NCBI GenBank assembly: GCA_026004615.1
Contig: BPJM01000010.1
Location: 1 to 64,000 of the forward strand
Source of the DNA: Planctomycetota bacterium
GTDB taxonomy: Bacteria; Planctomycetota; J058; J103
DNA length: 64,000 nucleotides
Direction of reading: 5' to 3'
Part shown: piece by piece, positions 58,910-64,000 of the stretch
How the letters are laid out: each line of letters starts with the position of its first letter
Numbering within the stretch: the stretch's first letter is position 1
Position numbers and translations under genes: made by a program
Notes under the pieces: model-generated
What the model was told of the DNA's origin: nothing
Seen by the model: the letters and a program-made list of their open reading frames with translations, nothing else
Databases searched by the model: none

Positions 58910-60772
58910 GTGGCGAAGCGTGACCGGCCCAGCTTGCTCGCCCACGCGCGGGAGCTGACCGAGGCGCTGCGCGGGGTGCGCTTCTTCGAGGGCACGGAGC
59001 TCGGCACCCGCTTCGACGGGTTGCGGGCGGGGGCGCTGGCGCTGCTCGAGGGCAAGGTCATCCCCGAGCTCGTCACCGACCTCGAGCTGCCTCTGTTCGT
59101 CGCCCTGGTCGGCGGCACGAACACCGGCAAGAGCACCGCTTTCAACGCCCTGGTCGGCATGCTGCTCTCCGAGACGCGGGTGACCGCCGGCGCCACCAAG
59201 CAGCCGCTGGTCTATCTCCACCGGCGCTGGGAGCGGCGGCTGCTCGCCGGCGAGGTCTTTCCCGGTGTGCGCTGCGTTTTGCTCGCCGATCCGGTCGAGC
59301 TCACGGTGGCCAGCGAGGAGCCGCGCCTGTACGTGGCACTGCACGAACGCAAGGAACTGGAGAGCGTCGCGCTGATCGACTCGCCCGACCTCGACTCGAT
59401 CGAACCGCGCAACCGCGCGGCCGCCGAGCGGGTCCTGACCCTGGCCGACGTCTGCCTCTTCGTCACCACCCCGCAGAAATACAAGGACCGGGTGCTGGTC
59501 GCCGACCTGCTGGCGGTGGCGGCGCGGCGCAAGCGCGTGGTGCTGCTGTTCAACCAGGTCGAGGACGAGATCGTCTACAACACGATCGTCGAGGACATCC
59601 GCTCCCGGCTGGACGGGGTGGAGCTCGGCGGTTTTCTACCTGCGGTGGCCGAGCGCCGTCCCGAGGTGGTGCTGCGCCCGCGGATCCAGGAGCTGGCGGC
59701 ACCCTGGCTCGACGCCCGCCGGCGCCGCGAGCTCAAACGCCGCACCCTGCGCCACGGTCTCGCCGCGCTGGTGCAGCAGGTGCGGGAGCTGGTGGAGGCC
59801 TACCGGGCGGAGGCGGCGCGCAAGCGCGCGCTCGCCGAGGAGCTGGCGCGCCAGCGCGAGCGCATCGAGCGCGAATACCGCCAGGGCGCGCGGCTGCCCT
59901 TTCCCGAGAGCGCGGCAGCGCTTCGCCGTGAGCTCGGAGCGCTGGAGCTGCACCGCGTGCTGCCGCTGCAGCGCAGGTCCGCCGCGAGCCTGGCCGCGGG
60001 CGAGCCACCGCCTGCACGCGCCCTCGAGCTGGTCCGCCAGGCGCTGGCGCTCGCCGGCGGCCGGCTCACGCGCTGGTTCGCCGAGAGCCTCGATGCGGAG
60101 CGGCCGCCGGTGGACTGGGAGGCGTTCCGCGAGCAACGCGATCGCCAGGATCTGGTGCGCGTGCAGCAACTCGCGCTGCTGCTCCGCTCGCGCATCGACG
60201 CGCGGCTACGGGCCGAGGCCTCCCGCTCGCAGCTCGCCCTGGCGCTGCTGCACCGGTTCTTCGGCGAGGACGACCTGGAGCGCTTCGAGGGCGAGGTCGA
60301 ACGGACCTACCGCGAACTGGCCGCGAGCGGTCCGGACGCCGGCCGCGCCCTGCTCGGGTTGGCTGGCCAACGCCCGGCGAGCGCGGCCAACGGGCAGGCC
60401 GCGCCGGGCCACCTCCAGGCCCCCGCTCGCGGCGGCGGCGCCGGGGGCCGTCTGCGGGCGCTGCTCGCCAACGCGCTCAAGGCCACGGGCGGTCTGGGAG
60501 CGGCGCTGTTGACCGGCGGACTCGGATTGTGGGACGTGCTGTTCTTCCCCGCCGGATTTCTGCTGGTGGCCTACGGAATCGCGGCGGCTCTGCACCTGCG
60601 CCACCGGCAATGGCGCGAGCGCTTCGAGCGCGAGCGGCTGGAGCGTTTCCGCGCCGTGCTCGAGCGCGTCTTCGCCGGTCCGTTCCTGGCAGCCGTCGAG
60701 CAGGTGGCGAGCGAGGAGGACATGGACCGGCTCGAGCGGTTGTGTCGCGGGATCGAGCAGGCCGATGTCTGA
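58910..60772 (+). CDS. dynamin-like GTPase, first of a pair
   Basis: A 620-residue large GTPase. The P-loop is GGTNTGKST (about 68-76), switch I carries TAGATKQPL, G3 is LIDSPDLDSI (the usual DxxG ends in Asp here) and G4 is LFNQVEDE. A long helical stalk (about 260-500) follows, then two hydrophobic helices near the C-terminus (LGAALLTGGLGLWDVLFFPAG and LLVAYGIAAAL) that could insert in the membrane, then a basic coiled coil. This layout resembles bacterial dynamin-like proteins that reshape or repair membranes. The start is GTG 58910. It overlaps the second GTPase gene by eight bases, so the two are made together. Confidence 0.75.
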   Translation: MAKRDRPSLLAHARELTEALRGVRFFEGTELGTRFDGLRAGALALLEGKVIPELVTDLELPLFVALVGGTNTGKSTAFNALVGMLLSETRVTAGATKQPLVYLHRRWERRLLAGEVFPGVRCVLLADPVELTVASEEPRLYVALHERKELESVALIDSPDLDSIEPRNRAAAERVLTLADVCLFVTTPQKYKDRVLVADLLAVAARRKRVVLLFNQVEDEIVYNTIVEDIRSRLDGVELGGFLPAVAERRPEVVLRPRIQELAAPWLDARRRRELKRRTLRHGLAALVQQVRELVEAYRAEAARKRALAEELARQRERIEREYRQGARLPFPESAAALRRELGALELHRVLPLQRRSAASLAAGEPPPARALELVRQALALAGGRLTRWFAESLDAERPPVDWEAFREQRDRQDLVRVQQLALLLRSRIDARLRAEASRSQLALALLHRFFGEDDLERFEGEVERTYRELAASGPDAGRALLGLAGQRPASAANGQAAPGHLQAPARGGGAGGRLRALLANALKATGGLGAALLTGGLGLWDVLFFPAGFLLVAYGIAAALHLRHRQWRERFERERLERFRAVLERVFAGPFLAAVEQVASEEDMDRLERLCRGIEQADV

Positions 60773-62603
60773 GGGTGCGAGCGAGCGGGCGGCCGGCGGC
60801 GCAACGGGCAGCGCGGCCTCGCAGCCGGCCGGCGGCGAGGGCATGCCGAGCCCGGTCGAAGAGCTGCGCGCGGCCATCGTCCGGCTGGGTGAGATCGCCC
60901 TCCGCCCACTGCCGCTGCGGGCGTGGCGCGAGGTGACCGCCGGGGTAGGAGCCCGCATCGCCGAGCTACAGGCGCGCGCCGAGGCACTGGAGCAGGTGCT
61001 GGTGGTGCTGGTGTTCGGGGGCACCGGCGTCGGCAAGTCCACGCTCCTCAACGCGCTGGCGGGCGAGCCGGTGGTCGCCGTCTCGCACGAGGTCCGCGCC
61101 TTCACCGACCGGCTCCACGTCTACCACCATGCGGACGCCGACGTCTCCTTCTTGCTCGAGGGGCCCGCGCGCGCGGTCGCCGGCGAGCCGGCCGTGCCGC
61201 GGTTCGATCGCGAAGCAGTGGTGCTCCACCCGCACCGGGCTGCCGAGCTGCGCGACAAGGTCGTGGTGGACGCGCCCGACATCGACTCGATCGTCGAGCG
61301 GCACCGCGAGCTGGTCCAGAGCTTCCTCGCCCACGTGGACGTGGTGCTCTACGTGACCTCACCCGAGAAGTACAAGGACCGGGTCGGCTCCCGCGCGATC
61401 GAGGCGTTGCGGGGACGCAAGGCGTTCTTGTTCGTGCTCAACCAGATCGATCGCGTCCGGCCCGAGCAGCGCCCGGAGCTGCTGGCGGACTTCGAGCTCG
61501 TGCTGCGCGGCATGGGGTTCGAGGCGCCGCGGGTGCTCGCCATCGACGCCCGCCGCGGATCGGCGGGCGAGCGCGAGGCGGCCGGCGACCTCGCGGTGCT
61601 GGACGGGCTGCTGCGCCACAGGCTCCGGCTGGCGGAGGTGCGGGCGATCAAAGAGAGCGGGCTGCTCGCCCACGTGCGCGCCATGGTGCGCGAGCTGGCG
61701 CTGGCGGTGGCCCCCGAGGGCGAGCTCGCGCCGCTGGCAGCGCGCCTGGAAGCGGCCAGGGCGGCGCTGCAGGCCGAGCGCGCCGCGCTCGCCGCGGCGC
61801 TCGAGCGGGAGGCACGAGCGGCGGCACAGCGTGCCTGGGCCTCGGCGGCACGCGAGCAGCTGCTCGCGCGCGACGCCGCGGCGGGCGGGCCCTATGGGCT
61901 GTTCGTGCGGCTGCTCCGCGCGAGCACAGGCGGCATTCCCGCCGCGGGCGATGGTGCGGGGCCGCCACCCGACGGCGAGGCACGGCTGCGCCTGGAGGCC
62001 GCCGCGGCGCGCGCGCTCGAACGCGCCCATGCCGTGCTCCGCCCCCTCGGCGTCGAGGCTCCGGCACTGGCGGCCCAGCAGCCGGCCGCGCTGGCTGTCG
62101 AGGCGGAAGGCGCGGTCCGGCGGCGCGCCGCGCTGGCCACCGCGCCCGCACCAGCTGGCCCCTGGCGAGCCGTGGCGGTGAATGCGCTGCCGGCGGCGGC
62201 GGTTGCCGGCGCGCTCGCGACGCTGGTGGCAGCCCTGCTGTCCGATCCGCGCCAGGTGGGCCTCGGCACGGTGGCGGCGCTGCTGCTGGTGGTGCTCGCG
62301 ATCTGCTACGCCCAGCACCTGGTGCTGCGCTGGCTGGCTCGCCGGCGCCTGGAGCGGCGGCTGCACGCCGAGCTCCCGGCCCCGGCAGGACCGGCACCCG
62401 GTGCGTCCCCTGGCACGGCCGGGGGCGGCCCGCCCGCGGCCGCAGCGCCGGCAGGCCTGGCGCCGCTCGATCACGCGCTGGCGGAGACCTCCGCGGCGCT
62501 CGGCGCTGCCGCCGTGCAGCTGCGCCGCCTCGGCGCGCTGGAGGAGGAGCTGGAGCGATTGCGCGCGCGGACCCTCCGCCTGCCGCGCGAGCTGAACTGG
62601 TAG
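60765..62603 (+). CDS. dynamin-like GTPase, second of a pair
   Basis: A 612-residue partner to the preceding gene. The P-loop is GGTGVGKST (about 85-93), G3 is VVDAPDIDSI and G4 is VLNQIDRVR. The segment VTSPEKYKDRVGSRAIEAL is almost matched in the first GTPase (TTPQKYKDRVLVADLLAV), so the pair arose by duplication. A helical region of Ala/Glu/Arg leads to two hydrophobic helices (AVNALPAAAVAGALATLVAAL and GTVAALLLVVLAICYAQHLVL) and a coiled-coil C-terminus. Paired bacterial dynamins often act as hetero-oligomers. The exact membrane target is unknown. Confidence 0.72.
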   Translation: MSEGASERAAGGATGSAASQPAGGEGMPSPVEELRAAIVRLGEIALRPLPLRAWREVTAGVGARIAELQARAEALEQVLVVLVFGGTGVGKSTLLNALAGEPVVAVSHEVRAFTDRLHVYHHADADVSFLLEGPARAVAGEPAVPRFDREAVVLHPHRAAELRDKVVVDAPDIDSIVERHRELVQSFLAHVDVVLYVTSPEKYKDRVGSRAIEALRGRKAFLFVLNQIDRVRPEQRPELLADFELVLRGMGFEAPRVLAIDARRGSAGEREAAGDLAVLDGLLRHRLRLAEVRAIKESGLLAHVRAMVRELALAVAPEGELAPLAARLEAARAALQAERAALAAALEREARAAAQRAWASAAREQLLARDAAAGGPYGLFVRLLRASTGGIPAAGDGAGPPPDGEARLRLEAAAARALERAHAVLRPLGVEAPALAAQQPAALAVEAEGAVRRRAALATAPAPAGPWRAVAVNALPAAAVAGALATLVAALLSDPRQVGLGTVAALLLVVLAICYAQHLVLRWLARRRLERRLHAELPAPAGPAPGASPGTAGGGPPAAAAPAGLAPLDHALAETSAALGAAAVQLRRLGALEEELERLRARTLRLPRELNW

Positions 62604-62616
62604 CGCGCCGCCGTCC

Positions 62617-64000
62617 TCAGTACAGCACCGGCTCCCGCTCAGGCGGTGACAGCTCGCCCGGCTCGGCGTTCGCCGCCAGCCACGCCGTGAGCATCGCCAG
62701 TCGCGCGCTGCGCGCAACCTTGCCGGCGTCGATCTTGTCCGCGTGGTCGCCCGGCCGGTGGTAGTCCGCATGCATGCCGGAGAACAGGTGGAGCGCCGGC
62801 ACCCCGGCGCGCAGGAACGGGACGTGGTCGCTGCCGCCGGCGGGACGCTCGGCGCGCTCCAGCACGAAGCCCACCTCCGGGCAGGCGTTCGCTGCCAGCA
62901 GCAGCCGCTCGAGCGCAGGCGCCTGGCGCACGCCGAACACCGCCAGCCGCTCCGGCTCGTTGCGCCCCCACCATGTCCAGGTTGATCATGGCGACGGTGC
63001 GGTCGAGCGGTACGATGGGCCTTCGCACGTAGGCGATCGAGCCCAGCAATCCCTGCTCCTCGGCGGCGAAGAACACGAACAGCACCGAGCGGCGCGGTCG
63101 CGGCGCCATGGCCATGGCCCGCGCCGCCTCCAGCACCGCCGCGGTTCCGCTCGCGTTGTCATCCGCGCCGTTGTAGATGCGGTCCGCCGGATCGCCCTGG
63201 GGACCGGGCTCACCCACCCCGACGTGGTCATAGTGGGCACCGACGACGACTGCTTCGCCCGCCAGTGCGGGGTCGGCGCCCCGCAACAGACCCGCCACAT
63301 TGTGGACCCGCACCGGCTGCGCCCGCTGGCGAACCTCCAGCCGCAGGCGCACCGGCAACGCCCGCGAGCACGGGGCATACCCGGTGTCGATCGCCTCCTG
63401 CGCCGCCTGCAGGTCGAACCCGCTGCCCGCCAGCAGGGTCGCCACCGCCTCCCGCGCGAGGTGGACGGCCGGGATGGCCGCCGCGGCGAGCCCGCGGGCC
63501 CGCCGTTCGCGCCGGCGGTCCGCCTGCGACCCGGCGGCCCCGCTGGCGGCGTCCGCCGCCAGCCGCAGCCGGCGGCCGCCAGCGGCGATGAGCTCGTCCG
63601 CTTGGGCATGGTAGCGCGGGCCGGTTACCAGCAGCAGGCCTGCGGCCCCGGCACGCGCAGCGGCCGCGAGCTTGGTCTGGATGAAGGCGTGCCGCGTGTG
63701 CCGCTCGCCATCGAAGGGGCTCGCCGGGTCCTTCTCGCCCGGCTCGTAGCGCAGCACGAGCACGATCTTGCCGCGCACATCCACCCCGGCGTAATCGTCC
63801 CAGCCCAGCTCCTCGCTCTGCACCCCGTAGCCGCAGAACACCACCGGCGCCTCGACCGTGCCCGTGCCGCTGCCCGGCAGCACCGCGGCGCGGACCCCGT
63901 CCAGTGCCAGCCGAGCGACCGCCCCCGCGGGCGCACCGCCCCCCTCGCCCGTGGCCGCCCCGCTCGCGTCCGCAAGCCGTTCGAGGCGGCTGCTCGGATC
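62617..64000 (-). CDS. M28 family zinc aminopeptidase with PA domain (5' end outside window; frameshifted as read)
   Basis: The frame is open from base 64000, so the N-terminus lies beyond the window. A protease-associated domain is seen near the start of the visible part (FCGYGVQSEELGWDDYAG, GKIVLVLRYEPGEKDP). The M28 zinc ligands follow: VVGAHYDHVGVG, NGADDNASGTAA, AAEEQGLLGS, NLDMVG and the last one in MHADYHRPGDHADK. One extra base in the C-run 62965-62969, just after NLDMVG, breaks the frame. The repaired product continues RNEPERLAVFG and stops at 62617. It is probably an exported aminopeptidase; the signal peptide would be upstream. Confidence 0.8.

Overview
The window is very GC-rich chromosomal DNA from a Gram-negative bacterium. 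Third codon positions are almost always G or C. The outer membrane is indicated by an LptF/LptG pair and many lipobox lipoproteins. The mix of Hanks-type kinase with a formylglycine-enzyme domain, PEGA and zinc-ribbon lipoproteins, FIST sensor, isolated GspE-N (MshEN-like) domains, STAS/RsbW-like ATPases and an NtrC-family regulator suggests a deltaproteobacterial or Myxococcota-like organism. That placement is inference; no rRNA is present.

Layout. 0-5.7 kb: end of a nucleotidyltransferase, an alpha/beta hydrolase with a small membrane protein, a DECD-box RNA helicase, then mazG-like-lptF-lptG. 5.8-11.3 kb: FIST sensor with hybrid histidine kinase, a PDZ membrane protein, and a sigma54 regulator whose receiver lacks the phospho-acceptor Asp. 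11.4-21.3 kb (minus strand): PBP4-type peptidase, rhomboid, RarA, dipeptidase, Asd, the agmatine-to-putrescine pair aguA/aguB, and a zinc dehydrogenase. 21.6-29.5 kb: two lipoproteins, a NYN-domain protein, a double M16 protease with a C-terminal lipoprotein-like domain, tRNA-Leu(GAG) behind a consensus promoter, and an aminotransferase. 29.5-41.6 kb: a lipoprotein and signalling region (PEGA/zinc ribbon, duplicated FlgO-like domain, APC permease, kinase-FGE fusion, TPR lipoproteins, ndk). 41.8-49.8 kb: DUF1444-like protein, 3-hydroxyacyl-CoA dehydrogenase, MT-A70 methylase, 7Fe ferredoxin, TPR protein, an orphan gp19-like tail-tube protein, and a lipoprotein hydrolase. 49.8-54.9 kb: two GspE-N proteins around two HATPase proteins, one fused to STAS; the second GspE-N protein carries 63-residue tandem repeats. 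55-64 kb: ligA, menC-like gene, paired dynamin-like GTPases, M28 peptidase.

Data quality. From about 32 kb onward roughly fifteen genes or gene parts change reading frame, nearly always at short G or C runs and nearly always by one extra base. No such break was seen in the first 32 kb. Sequencing or assembly indels are the simplest explanation, so coordinates for these genes span the whole inferred gene and the shift position is given. Candidate undescribed systems are the 49.8-54.9 kb module and the isolated tail-tube-like gene; both are hypotheses from domain content and gene order.
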